Positions 10,202 to 22,029 of a DNA stretch of 64,000 bases are shown here, one piece after another. The stretch lies in contig WACJ01000124.1 in NCBI GenBank assembly GCA_008973525.1, positions 992,001-1,056,000 of the forward strand. Reading direction: 5' to 3'. Within the stretch, counting starts at the first letter, position 1; every line of letters starts with the position of its first letter. The notes under the pieces were generated by a model that was not told the DNA's origin, ran no database searches, and worked only from the letters and a program-made list of their open reading frames with translations. The DNA comes from Stenopsyche tienmushanensis. Taxonomy: Eukaryota; Arthropoda; Insecta; Trichoptera; Stenopsychidae. Position numbers and translations under genes: made by a program.

Positions 10202-13200
10202 TCACAGCATGTTTTCTTTTATTATTCTGGATTTTCCATCTCGATTTCGAGTAACTTTATAATAATGATTCAATTTATCGATTTCTCCCAACGATTTCAA
10301 AAATTCAGCATCGTGCGTAATGATGATGAACAAAAAATTATTATTTACCATCCGCGTTAATACCATGTCTTTCAATGCATTACACAAACTCATCACATTC
10401 TTCCTATCCAAATTGGTGGTGGGTTCGTCTAGTGCAAGTACGCCAAATCTGAAAAATTTTCATGATAAAAATTTATTCTCACATCATAAAATAATATGAT
10501 AAACCATCTCATGATATAAAACCTGTTGCTGAAAGTTTCTGCCAAAGCCATTCGTATGATCAGCGATGCCAAAACTTTTTGACCTGCACTGCATCTTCCT
10601 CTCATATCAATTTCGGCATCGTTTCTACGCTGTACGACTCTAAAAGACAAATTCGATTAAAATTTAATTCATAAATGGATTTATTGCACGTCAATGAATC
10701 GTTTAAATACCGATAATCATAAACTCTTCTGTTTACGGCTTCCGTTTTTTCTGAGCTTTCATCTGTTTTGATTTCAATGTAATCTATATCATTTCCACGA
10801 TAAATATTTCTCCATAGATCTCTAAAAAATTAAATCAATATTAGGAATCGATTTGAAACCGAAATATTATATATTTGTTGGTAATACCTTATAATGTAAT
10901 TGATTTTTTCCATTTTGTCCTTATGATATTTCATTAAACAGCAATCCATTGCAAGTGCGTAATTTTTGATATCCTTGACTGCTATTTTTAAAAGTTCAAG
11001 TGAATAAAATTGAGATCTGTATTCATCTTCAACGTTTTTATATTGTTTTTGCTTCAATTCCAATTTTGTTTGGTTTACAGATTCCTTCAAAGTGTGATGA
11101 GAGTTTGCAATAAAATTATAGTTAGAGGAATTATAAAACCAATTGCTTTGTTTATAAGTTTATCTCACCTGTAATTGTTTTAATTCGCCTTCTTTTCTTG
11201 CCTTTTCAACAATTGTATTATTTTCTGAAGTAATAAGCTTCTTTTTCTCATTTAACAGTGTGGTAGAGTTAAGCTCTCCGAGTTTTTCTTCTATTTCTTG
11301 AATTTCCGATTCAAGTTGCTTTTGTTCTTTTTCGAATTTTCTCAAGTTCATATTATCATCTAGTTCTCGTTTATTTATCTACAATTCATCAAATTATAAA
11401 ACATAGATATAAATGATGCATAATATTACAGAGTATGATCTAAATATAAAGAACTAGTGAAAATATCGTATATGAGTTTGATTGGTTTCCATTTTGAGGG
11501 GGTTTTTTCTGCAAAAATTATACATGTCCAGAACAACGACTATTTCAAAGTATATAAAAATAAAGAACATTACTTAAACTTTTTTAACCAAAAGTGTAAA
11601 AACAGCATTTTTTTGGAACTACTGATATTTTAAAAACAAATAAGCAATAATATTATAATGTTATTTTTAACTTTTACAATAAATAATTCAGAAAGGTGAG
11701 CAATCTTACCATCTGATTTGATATATCATCCTTTATTTGAGCTATATTAGACGTCTCGTTTTTAATTTCGCTTATCAATTCTTCTTTTTCTTCATAAAGA
11801 CTCTCCAGTAATGATTTAAGTTTTTTTAATTCATCAGGAATATTTTTTGCATTGTGCCTTTCTATTTTGTTATTAAGACGAATAACGGCACTGACCATTT
11901 TATCTAATTGAGATTCATATTTCCTCAAATCATCTACTTGCTTTCTAAATTAAAAAAAATAAACCAATCAATTGATGCATCTTTTATCGGATTTCACATA
12001 TTATGAAACTTGCCTCATTGTTTCCATAACAGATATTTTTTTCTTTTCAGCCATTGATAATTCATCTCGAAAATGTGTCGTCTTTTCATTTAATTCTTCG
12101 ATTTCTTTATTCAACCTTTTTTTTGATTCGGTTATCTCATCATATCTAGTTTGTAATGTGCATAGCTCTTGTATCTATAAATTAAACAACGTTAAAACTA
12201 TAATAAATTAATAATAACGGCAAGAAATTAATCAATACCATACTTTTGCTTGTGTTTGCAAAAACTGTTCTTTCAGCTTGTTTTTCTTTTCTCTAGCATT
12301 ATTTAATTTCTGATTGTGCTGATTCAATTTCGTCTGATTTGATTTTATTAATAAACGTAACCGACTTATTTCTTGTTTAGTTTCGCCTTGTTTGACTGTA
12401 GCTTCTTCTAAGCTCATATCAAAATTTGTGTTTCCTAACTGAGCTTCTAATTTAGCAATCTGTAAATGTATTATTTTAAATAAAGAAGTAAATATCATAT
12501 AAATTTAATACAAATATATATATATATGAACCTCTGATGTGACGGACGATATCTCATGCACTAATTGATCCAATAAAGGCATGTCCGATAGCATTGATTC
12601 AACAATACTTAATTTATTTTCTGGATCGGCAAGTGATAATGTACAATCTTCAACAGTATTTCGCGCATCCTCTAACATCTGTTAACAATAATATTGATAA
12701 TATTTTGATGATATTTCTCAAAGGCGATTTAAAAAAAATATATAACATACTTTATCCGTATTTTCCAATTTTTTTTCAAGCGTTGGTATTTCATCATCCT
12801 TCAACGTATTGATTTTCTTACTTAACGGTCGCAAACTAATAAGTTGATCCCTTTCTGCTACTTGTTTAGATAGACGTTTTACCACTGATTCCAAATTTTT
12901 TGGAACGTTCTGCACTTTATCTTGTAGTTCTGCGACCAAATCTGAAACCTATGAACGAGAAAAAATATGTGCACAAGGCAACAACTAAAATGATAGAAAA
13001 CTTTTAAAAAAATGAATTGTACTTCTTGTTGGTTATCAAAACCTCTATGGCATAATGGGCAGCATGGATCAGTATCTTCTAATTTATCCATAAATTTTTT
13101 TATCACAACTTCGGACGAAGATAATTCTGCTTTTTGATCCTGTAATTTACTTATTTCACTGTCTAATTTACTTAGAACATCATCTAAAGATTGTGTTTTA

Positions 13201-16200
13201 CAATATTTGTATATTTGCTCTTCTGCAAGCGTGAGTTCTTTCTTTTTTTTGTCCAGCTCATTTTTTTCATGAACTCTATTAGATTCTAAAGACATTACCT
13301 AAAAATTTTAATTATGATTTTTCATAGAATCGTTTGCTAATTAGTGTTTTTCCGGAATGGATATCAACATAGACATACCTCATGCTGCTTGTGCTTAAGC
13401 TGCTTATTGAGTTCATCGACCTCGCTTTTAATGGTGTTCATACAATTTTGAAATGTTCTCTTGAAATTATTTTCAGGTATCTTATCGTTGAGTAATTCCA
13501 TCATGGCATCTTTATTTTTATTCCTGATGCGATTAAATGTTTTTTGTTTTGTACTCAATGTTTCCTTTTGGACACTGATTTCTGTTCGCTTTGCTTGTTG
13601 AGTTTGAATTGATGATATCTGGAGTTTCATTAGAAATTTTTTACGTTATTAATTTATCGTCGTTTTATAGTAATTTTAAAAGTTTAAAATTAAACGAATT
13701 CAATAGAGGGGAAAAAATATAACTCATTTCTTCCATATATATTTTTTATAGTAAAATGATGATATACCATTTTGTCTATTTCATCTAATTCCGCCTCGAG
13801 TGTTGCAATTTCCAATTCATCTTTATTGATGGATTTTTGACAATCATTTACATCACATTCTTCAGAGATTATTTGAAGATTCCTTAAAACATTAATTTAT
13901 TTTATATATTCACAACAAACATGGGTAATAAATTAGGTTGAATTTGAGAGACGTTTCTACATTGCTTGGCTCCAAAATATATTTTTCTCCCCCATTCCCA
14001 CTATCATACTTTGTCAAACTTTAAAAAATATTTTTATGTTCAATAAAGATCACCTAGTCAACATACTAAATATAAACTTTCTATATTTAATACTTTTAGC
14101 AAAGAAAAAATGTTAAAAAAACAATCATTTTAAGCCCAATAAGGTAGAAACGTCCCTTAACCCCTAAAGGAGTACTGTGCCAGGGCCTGGCATCAGCGAG
14201 ACAGAGCACAGTTCGGGAGACAGAGACGGAGAGCTTCCCAGCATACATCGCACGATTGTATAGATCTTTAGGCCAAATTTATTAATAATGATTTTGATTT
14301 CAAGTTTATGCAAAGAAATGACAGGATATCTTATCTGACGGTAACTGATGATGAGTCATATGAATCGATTTCTTGTGTATTGTTTATGTAAAGAAAGGAA
14401 GTGTTCTTGTATGTATGTAGTGTTTATTTACAATTGACTGCTTCAAATTGAATATTGTCTTATGCTGACAGGAGCTGACAGAAAGTATGGCCCTATAAGA
14501 ATGCGAAATATGGCCCATCCACTGTGAGTTGTTGTCTAGACCAGCGGTTCTTAAACAGGGGTCCGCGAAGCCATTTCCGGGGGTCCGCGAAGATATAAAA
14601 AAAACATTTATCTGTAGTTGAACAAGATATTTTCGTGAAATTATTTACAGAAAACATTATAAGAAGCTCTATTTTGGCCAGGAAATGTTTGTTTGTTTAA
14701 AAAATTAAGTCACAAGGGTTGAGTTGAGGTTCACCAAAAAAAAGAAGTTCAAAAGGGGGTCCGCGAGAAAAAATTTGTTCAAGAGGGGGTCCGCGAAGGA
14801 AATTTTGCTCCAAGAGGGGGTCCGCGGACTACATAAGTTTAAGAAGCGCTGGTCTAGACTATAAAAAAAGGGTATCATAGAAAGGCAAAGGAAGATGCAG
14901 ATTTCGGGTCATTCTCGAAACATGTCATCATTTGGTATTCGTAATAGAAAAACGCAACAACTCATAACCGTCACTGATTTATTTTCAATTAAATAAATTA
15001 AATCGAATCGAAATGAACTTTCATATCAGGACCTAGTTACCCTCCACTTTCTCCTGTGTAAACCTCTTTTCTGATCTGATATGGAATGGACCTCTTGTGC
15101 TTGAAGCATTAGTGAAAGCCAGGGGTGTAGTCTCAATAGCTCACACCCTTTTATGTAACAATGGATATCTATTCTGATTTGAATACTATTACAACTTTAT
15201 ATCTCGCAAAGTGGTGTAACACATTCATGTCAAATTTAAATAGATTATATCTAAAATATATTTTTATTATAAATGAATCAAACCTGTCTGATTCCTCCAT
15301 TTTCTCTCTGATACTTTCAGGCTTAGCTTTTGTTTCGTTAGCCTCTTGTATGTCCTTTTTCAGTTTGCTACTTTGACTATTTAAACGGTCTTGTTCTTTT
15401 TGTTTGCTTGTAATAATTTCCCTATGCCTAGTCTGAAATGAATGTGGAAAATAGGAGTAAAAGTATAAATAAAAAGGGTTGTTTTATTAAAATTATAATA
15501 ATTATAGAAAAGAATTATAAATGATTATAATATACCAAATCATCACGGCAACCATCAACTGTTTTTTGCAAACTTTTCTCTTGTTTATTTACATTTGCAT
15601 TGCATTCAGTGATTTCTTTTCGTTTTTCAGTAAGTTTGTTTTTTATTACACTTAATACGGAAGAAGCTTCATCTTCATCTTCGATTTCAGCAGGTTTTTC
15701 AACTTCTGAATTTTATAAAAATAAGGAAATACAGGTTTCACATAATTCTCTACACTACGATGTGAAGTATATTTTTATAATTATATACCTGCAAAGTCGG
15801 CAAATTTTAAGAGTTCCTTGTTTCTTACGTGTACTTTTTCTTGATTTTGTCCTTCCAAAGTAACTAATTTCCTTTTTTTCACATCGTTGGAAGAAATCTT
15901 TCCATTAACGTCGCTCTCTTTTCTTTTGAGAGATTCTAAGTTTTTATTAGTTTTATCAAGATCTTTTTCCTTTTTTGAGAGATTTGATGCAAATAGTTCT
16001 ATAAATTTTTAATCAAAATAAAAATCGAATTTTAAGCAATTATTTAAATAAGGGAAGAAAATTTACCAATTTCATTCTTTAAATCTTCGTCAGATCCATT
16101 GTATAATTTATTTATATTGTTTTTAATATGTTTTTGTTGAGTTAAGCAAGTTTCAATTCTGGAATGGATATAATAATTTAGTCATAATCTTAAATAGATA

Positions 16201-19200
16201 GTAATATGATTAAAATAGTAATTTTAATAGAAAACATCTAATCAAACCTTGCTTTAGTTGTTTCTTTTTTGGTTTCGTATTGGACTAAATTATTTTCAAC
16301 TTTGTTTATTTCCTGTAATCGTTTTTGAATCGGTTCAAGTTGTTTGTTGAGTTCAATCAGTAACTCTTGAGCAGCATTAATTTTTTCCTCGTCGCCATAC
16401 AATTTCAATTTTTTGTTTTCAAATTCTTCTTTCTTTTCGGTTAAGAACATAACTTTTTGCTCTGCATTTAAAAAAGGGAATAACGATTTAATAAGCATAA
16501 ATATATGTAAAAATTTAATTAATAAATCTAAAATATTTTTAATATAAACAAATTTTGATAGGAAACTTAGGCTCGATCCACACTATGGTGCCGTTACCGT
16601 TACCGGTTCAATCTCGCTCTCGGTCTCAGTCCAGTCAAATATTCTCATACAAGAAACGGAATTGGAACGATCCGATAGTATGAATACTCTGGTTGTTTCT
16701 TGTGTAAGAATAATTGATCGGACCGGGATCGGAGCGAGATCGAACCGTCAACCGTATAGTATGGATCGGGCCTTATTGGAATCCAATAAATTTATTTTTA
16801 TTACTTAATTTTTAATAACCGTCTATTTAACAGAAAAATATAATTTTAAACGAAATCTCATCACCCAAAACTTTGATATCATTTGCATATTGCTTGGTCA
16901 TCTTTCTGATGTGTTCCAAGCATTTGTTATATTTGGTTGCATCAAATATTGCATCAAAGCGCTCTTTTAATTTTTTGCCTTCATCCAACGGCCAATTAGA
17001 ATCTTCTTGGTGGCAAAATATAACGTTGTTTAATATAGCCTTTGAGACTCCTGAAGATCAACAGATGATTTTAAATACATAAAAACAAATATTTAAAAGC
17101 GTTTTTTGACAAATATTTTACCTAAAATACTGGCGATCGTATTATTTGTATCTCCGCAACGTCCGCTTATTTCAACTTGCTTTCCTTGCTCGTCTACAGT
17201 TTTTATAAAGTTTTCGAGTCTTTGAAATTGCATCTTTTTTAGTTTCATTTGAACTTGCAGCGTGCGTGACACCAAATATTTGTTTTTTTTATTATCTGTG
17301 AACTAAAGTGCAATTCACACATATTTATTTAGGTTTGATAAATACAATTGGGGCGCTAAATAATTAAAATCATCAATCAGAAAAATGAAAATGAGGAGAC
17401 GTTAACTTTTCCCTACAAATCATTTCATTTGAAAATTATCATCGGGAATTCCGTAAGGTTATAAAATGGATACAGCTATAGATTTTTTACATTATTCTTC
17501 AACACCAATATAATGAATTCTACATGTTAGTTTTACGGAAATGAACAGATATACCGGTTCCAAATTTAATATGTAAAGATGGGCTGATATAACATAGACA
17601 TATTTGAAATTTACAGTTTATTGGCTACGATTATGTTGATCAGTTAGACAAAAATTCTATGAAGGAATATTGGTCATCTAATCCTGTTATTGCCACCCCA
17701 TTTTTCAAAGGTGCTTTTTCCCCATGAAAAACAAGAAAGCTATAAACATGGCTATAATTTCAAATGAAGGACAATTGGTAAACCTCTAAGGAAATATTAC
17801 AATTTGATCTTAACCAACAGGCCGAAAAGCGATAACCTTTAACCATTAACCTCGGCCTGTTGGTTAACCCTTTCGTTAGTGAGCAAATTTAACGCTTTCC
17901 GTCGCGCAAATCGTCAATCCCTTCGTCGCTGCAGCACATGAGTGCAAATAAAGCTCGCTCAACCTAAACCTCTCGCGCCGGATTAGGCCTGATTCACACT
18001 ATGGTGCCGGTAACGGTTCGATCTCGCTCTCGGTCTCGGTCCGGTCAAATATTCTCATACAAAAAACGGGATTGGAACGATCCGATAGTGTGAACACTCT
18101 GATTGTTTCTTGTGTAAGAATATTTGATCGGACCGAGACCGGAGCGAGATCGAACCGTTACTGGCACCATAGTGTGGATCAGGCCTTAGTCCTATGCCTG
18201 CCGCCTTCAGGGACACAATAACAAACCATTTACAAAACATGGATCAAAGACTCCCAAACTTTTCCGAGTAAGATAAATTCATTTTGGTTAATAATTCGAT
18301 TTTTGTGATGCACCGACTTGGAGTAGATACATATTATGAACATCGCCCACGTAAAAGTATTATGTACTTACGTTTCGGATTACCAATTTCGGAAAAATCA
18401 CATAAAATAATGTTTATTTCCAAAATATTTTTACGTAAATACAATTTTTTTTCGCGGATCATAAGGCTCGATCAACACTATGGTGCCGGTAACGATTTGA
18501 TCTCGCTCTCGGTCTCGGTCCGGTCAAATATTCTCATACCAGATTTTGGTTTTGATTCTACAACTTCAGGAATAAAAAAAGATATTGGAGATACACCTAT
18601 AGAATTTTTTACAAGTATTTGGACTGGGGAAGTTAAGAAATTGTTAATAAAATGTACGAATGCTTATGGAAAAAAGTTGTCGAAAAACAAAAAAAAACAA
18701 AAACAAGGTACTGCATGGTGACCAAATTCAATGAAATAAATTATATGGAATTGGAAAAAATTTTTGGACTGTGTCTGCTCGGTGGGCATATAGGCTTTCC
18801 AACACTAAGAAAAATGTTTTCACGAGCTCTATTGTATTATCATCCAATATTTTCTTATATTATGTCGAGTAGAAGATTCGAAAAAATATTGAGATGTTTA
18901 AATTGCACGATAAATAACAATGACAGGATGTCAAAAATAAGCTCACTTGTAGACATCGTTGTTTCGAATTTTCAAAATATATATTCTCCATCGGAAGAAA
19001 TTTCTTTAGATAAATCTCTTCTTCTTCATCGAGGGCGACTGTGGTTACGGCAATACACGAAAGGGAAGAAAGCTAAGTATGGCATCAAATTTTATAAATT
19101 GTGTTCCCCAAATGGATACATCCATAATCTAGAAATCTATAGAGGAAGGTTATTTGATAACGAACCTAGAGGAACCAAAATTGATGCCAGTGTACTTAAA

Positions 19201-22029
19201 TTGATGAATCCATTTCTCCACAAAGATCATCATGTTTTTATGGACAATTTTTATAATAATATATCATTATCTACTAAATTATTAGAAAAAAATACGCATA
19301 CAACAGGGACATTACGTGCAAATAGAAGAGGAAATCCAGCAGAAATAACAAAGAAGAAGGTTAAAAAGGGAGAACACATATGGTTAAGAAAAAATAATAT
19401 ATATATTTCAAAATGGCACGATACTAGAGACGTATTAAGCATTACAACCAAATATCACCCTCAGCTCATCGAAAAAACTAACAGATATGGAATCATAAAA
19501 ATAAAGCCCATTGAAGTTGTGGAATACAATAAATTTATGGGTGGTGTTGACAGGTCAGGCCAACTCATAGCATATTATTCTTGCCCCCGAAAAACAATTC
19601 GGTGGTATAAAAAAATTATATTCTATCTGTTAGACATGTCAGTATTTAATGCGTGGATTTCATACCGCATTAAAATGGAAAAGGTGATAAGTTTTCTACA
19701 ATTTAGAGACAATTTAATAGAATCCTTATTAGGTATTGCCCACATAACAGATGGTAGAGAATTGGTAACTATTACACCTACTCCAACAATAGGCAATACT
19801 CTAGTCATTTTTTGGAAAAAAATCCTATTCCAAAAAATTATAAAAAGAAAATATGTTATTTGCGCTGCAGATGGTGTTCAAAAAATAATAAACGCACTGA
19901 GACTTCATGGAGATGCCAAACCTGCCCAAAAAATCCTGCTCTGCTTGTGTGCTTTCGACTCCCATTACTCTAATACAATAACACGAGAGAAAGATCGACC
20001 TTTCATTGTGTGTATTAGCGATGGTTTAAATAGTTTTATTATTAAAGAAAATACAATGGTTGAAAATCACTGAAAAGTGTAAAGAACACATTAAAAAAAA
20101 ACGTGTGAATCAATTAATTTAATGATGAATGGTTCGACGGCGATAAAACTTTGGTCTTATCGCTGGAATGTTATCAATAACAACGATTAGTGAAGTCAAG
20201 AGGCAAACACGAAACAGAATAACTGACTCATTGTGTTATGGCGAAGGCTTTTAAGCACTAATCGGTATTCATGAATGTTGTCGGCAATCGGATTCACGGA
20301 ACCAATTAAAATTACGATACCACGCGCGAAAGCGTTAAAATCGATGAAGTCGTTGATGTCATAATCGCTTTACGCCGATTACTTTCTGTCAGCTCCTAAT
20401 CAACGTAAGACAATCTTCAATTCGAGGCAGAGTCAATTCTAAATGAACACTTGATAGTGAATACAAGATCACGTCATTTCTTTACATAAACAATGCACAA
20501 AAAATCGATTCATTTGCTCCTCCTTTAGAAGGAAATGATAATTGAATAAAGACTCATTCAACACGCAGAGAAGATAAACAAACACTCTCGATAACACAAT
20601 ATTCGGTCGTTTCTTTGCGTAAACAAATAACACACTTGAAATCGAAATCATTATAAGTCGATAAATTTGGGCTTAACGATCTATACCAGGGGTGGCCAAC
20701 CCAAATGATCTTGCGGGCCATTTTGGAAATGCATCATAGCTCCGCGGGCCGCATATAAAATTATATATCCCCATTTTAGATTTAGATACACTTGTTATGG
20801 TCGGCGAGTTGGGAAAGACGAATCCTACCGGCTGCGCCAATTTTATTATGGTATGTTTCTGGATAGCTGGAAGATCCTTGTTATGTGTAAGCGTGGAAAT
20901 GGTTTGCAGGAAGTCTTCTTGTAATTATTCAAACGTTTCTTCGTGAATACATTTTATTTGAAGATTACAATAGTACAGTGTGACTATAAAGTATATTAGC
21001 CAGGAAGAGAGTCCATCAGGACTGTCCTCCAGAAGTTACATGATGCAAATGTAACTAGATTGACGAGAGGTGTGTCCAAGCGAAGAATGAGGAATGAAGT
21101 CTCTATTATTGTCTAAGCGACCCATATTTATATCAGAAGAGTGTCCATATGTAAATTTAGCATGGGTAAATATTATAATGGAAAATAACGTGAGTGACGT
21201 AAATAGGTTCGATGGAAAGACACAATTCATTATTGAGACTGCAAAGTATAAAGTTCATTGGTCCTATAATGAATTATGTTTGCTATTACAAATATTGAGC
21301 ATCATCGGTCCATGAGGAGGAAACAAATAATTGTTATTTCGATATAAAAATGTTGGTATCAGCAACATTGCACATAGGTCAGATTCCTAAATAATAAACA
21401 AAGAGTACAGGGTGTATTGCAATAACAAGGAGGGTTCAATAATAAATTAATGCAAGGATTATAGGAACATAACACACTATAGACATTTTTTTGAAGTGAA
21501 AAAATATATTTTGTAAAAGTGTAATAAATCTTGCGGGCTGGAAAAATATTCAAGGCGGGCCGCCGGTTGGCCACCCCTGATCTATACAATCATGCGATGC
21601 ATATGAAGAAGCTATCCGTCTCAGTCTCCCGAACTACGCTAAGTTCTCTCTGTCTCTGTCCGCCTCGGAGCTTCAATGCACAAGAGTGCCCTTTCTGAAT
21701 AGTGAAGGTCAAAACGGATATTTCCGTGAGTACTCATGAAACGGTTAAGGATGTATCAATATGTAAATTACCTCCAAGAGAACCTGTCCCTTGATTTCCC
21801 GCGTATTACTGATCGTAGGGTCGTGTACGAAGCTACGGCCATGGTCGCTGTTGGGAGGAAGCTCATCGCAGAGCGCAAATTTGAGCGCTTCGACCAGGGT
21901 GGTTTTACCGCAACCGTTTTCACCCAAAATGAGAGTCAGCGGTCGTTGAAAGGCGATCAGCTGCTGATCATTTTCGTCCGCCCCGAAACTTCGGATACCG
22001 CTTATTGCCAATTGGCGCACAGTTGCCAT
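10202..22029 (-). CDS. rad50: RAD50 double-strand-break repair ATPase, copy 1 (21 exons)
   Basis: Exons (minus, 5' to 3'): 22029-21772, 17302-17122, 17050-16865, 16461-16248, 16158-16067, 15998-15789, 15705-15536, 15432-15284, 13882-13768, 13618-13379, 13298-13023, 12948-12751, 12678-12532, 12459-12244, 12174-12014, 11944-11710, 11378-11169, 11084-10888, 10821-10711, 10639-10523, 10448-10202. The phases join to 1309 aa. RAD50 is the SMC-like ATPase of the MRE11 complex in the nucleus. Walker A (GENGCGKTT) is at 36-44, the Q-loop near 161, zinc hook CPLC at 685-688, signature SAGQK near 1206 and Walker [12 protein letters not shown] near 1232-1242. Compared with copy 2, conserved positions have changed: K72T, R84L, a proline at 475 in a coiled coil, and E1244K beside the D-loop. 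Intron 1 is 4.5 kb owing to a piggyBac. Exons 15/16 are joined by a GC-AG intron. It may be functional, or the decaying paralogue. Confidence 0.85.
14161..14494. mobile_element. Truncated piggyBac-type MITE in RAD50 copy 1 intron 8
   Basis: Same insertion as 28413-28867 in copy 2 (TTAA at 14157-14160, then CCCCTAAAGGAGTACT), so it was there before the duplication. Here it has lost about 60 internal bases and its whole 3' end, which is replaced from about 14495 to 15095 by unrelated DNA holding a hAT MITE. Confidence 0.7.
14542..14851. mobile_element. hAT MITE, 310 bp
   Basis: Begins CAGCGGTTCTTAAAC and ends GTTTAAGAAGCGCTG. It is flanked by the 8-bp duplication GTCTAGAC at 14534-14541 and 14852-14859. 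The inside has repeated GGGGGTCCGCG motifs. The family recurs at 45893-46222. It is absent from RAD50 copy 2. Confidence 0.85.
16570..16772. mobile_element. PIF/Harbinger-type MITE, 203 bp
   Basis: Nearly palindromic element starting GGCTCGATCCACACTATGG and ending ATAGTATGGATCGGGCC, flanked by the 3-bp duplication TTA on both sides. The 3-bp TTA target site and GG..CC ends are typical of PIF/Harbinger. It lies in RAD50 copy 1 intron 3, at the same site as 30353-30555 in copy 2. Confidence 0.8.
17986..18185. mobile_element. PIF/Harbinger-type MITE nested in piggyBac
   Basis: 200 bp, GGCCTGATTCACACTATGG to CCATAGTGTGGATCAGGCC, with TTA duplications at 17983-17985 and 18186-18188. The two halves are inverse copies of each other. 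Same family as 16570-16772. Confidence 0.8.
18465..18539. mobile_element. Half of a Harbinger-type MITE inside the transposase reading frame
   Basis: Only the left half is present, from GGCTCGATCAACACTATGG to TCTCATAC. At that point the piggyBac transposase sequence ([11 protein letters not shown]) takes over in an open frame. The MITE half is translated in the frame at 18284-18721 without a stop. Confidence 0.65.
18541..19980 (+). pseudogene. piggyBac transposase, broken
   Basis: The frame opens as 18284-18721, shifts by one base near 18715, and continues in the frame 18652-20073. A second shift near 19800 moves the C-terminus into another frame, where a cysteine-rich zinc-finger-like stretch ([20 protein letters not shown]) is found. 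The catalytic aspartates of the DDE_Tnp_1_7 domain are visible in the second frame: ISLDKSLL (residue 120), VFMDNFYNN (198) and [11 protein letters not shown] (300). WHDTRDVLS (257) matches another conserved spot. The core is otherwise clean over more than 400 codons, so decay looks recent. It cannot make a full-length enzyme without two frame corrections. Confidence 0.85.
20687..21579. mobile_element. Non-autonomous hAT element, 893 bp
   Basis: Ends CAGGGGTGGCCAAC and GTTGGCCACCCCTG are perfect inverses. The 8-bp duplication ATCTATAC is at 20679-20686 and 21580-21587. It is inserted in the 3' part of the piggyBac. No transposase is recognisable. An internal phrase (GGAAGAGAGTCCAT, near 21003) recurs near 57681. 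Confidence 0.9.

Larger units (their letters stand above)
17868..21744 (+). mobile_element. piggyBac transposon inserted in RAD50 copy 1 intron 1
   Basis: Flanked by TTAA at 17864-17867 and 21745-21748. The ends are CCCTTTCGTTAGTGAGC and, inverted, CCGTTTCATGAGTACTC. It carries a broken piggyBac transposase. Nested in it are a whole Harbinger MITE (17986-18185), half of another (18465-18539) and an 893-bp hAT element (20687-21579). RAD50 copy 2 has no element at the matching place (about 31624-31632), so the insertion follows the duplication. Just left of it, a TTAA-bounded inverted pair (CCAACAGGCCG 17817-17827, CGGCCTGTTGG 17853-17863) is also missing its right half in copy 2. Confidence 0.85.

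Noticed and set aside
18055..18240. Minus-strand 61-codon frame
   Set aside because: It is translation of the palindromic Harbinger MITE.
18652..20073. Intact domesticated piggyBac gene
   Set aside because: Although the core is open for over 400 codons, the N-terminus is in another frame and the C-terminal cysteine motif is shifted out of frame. Intact TTAA ends show it is still a transposon.
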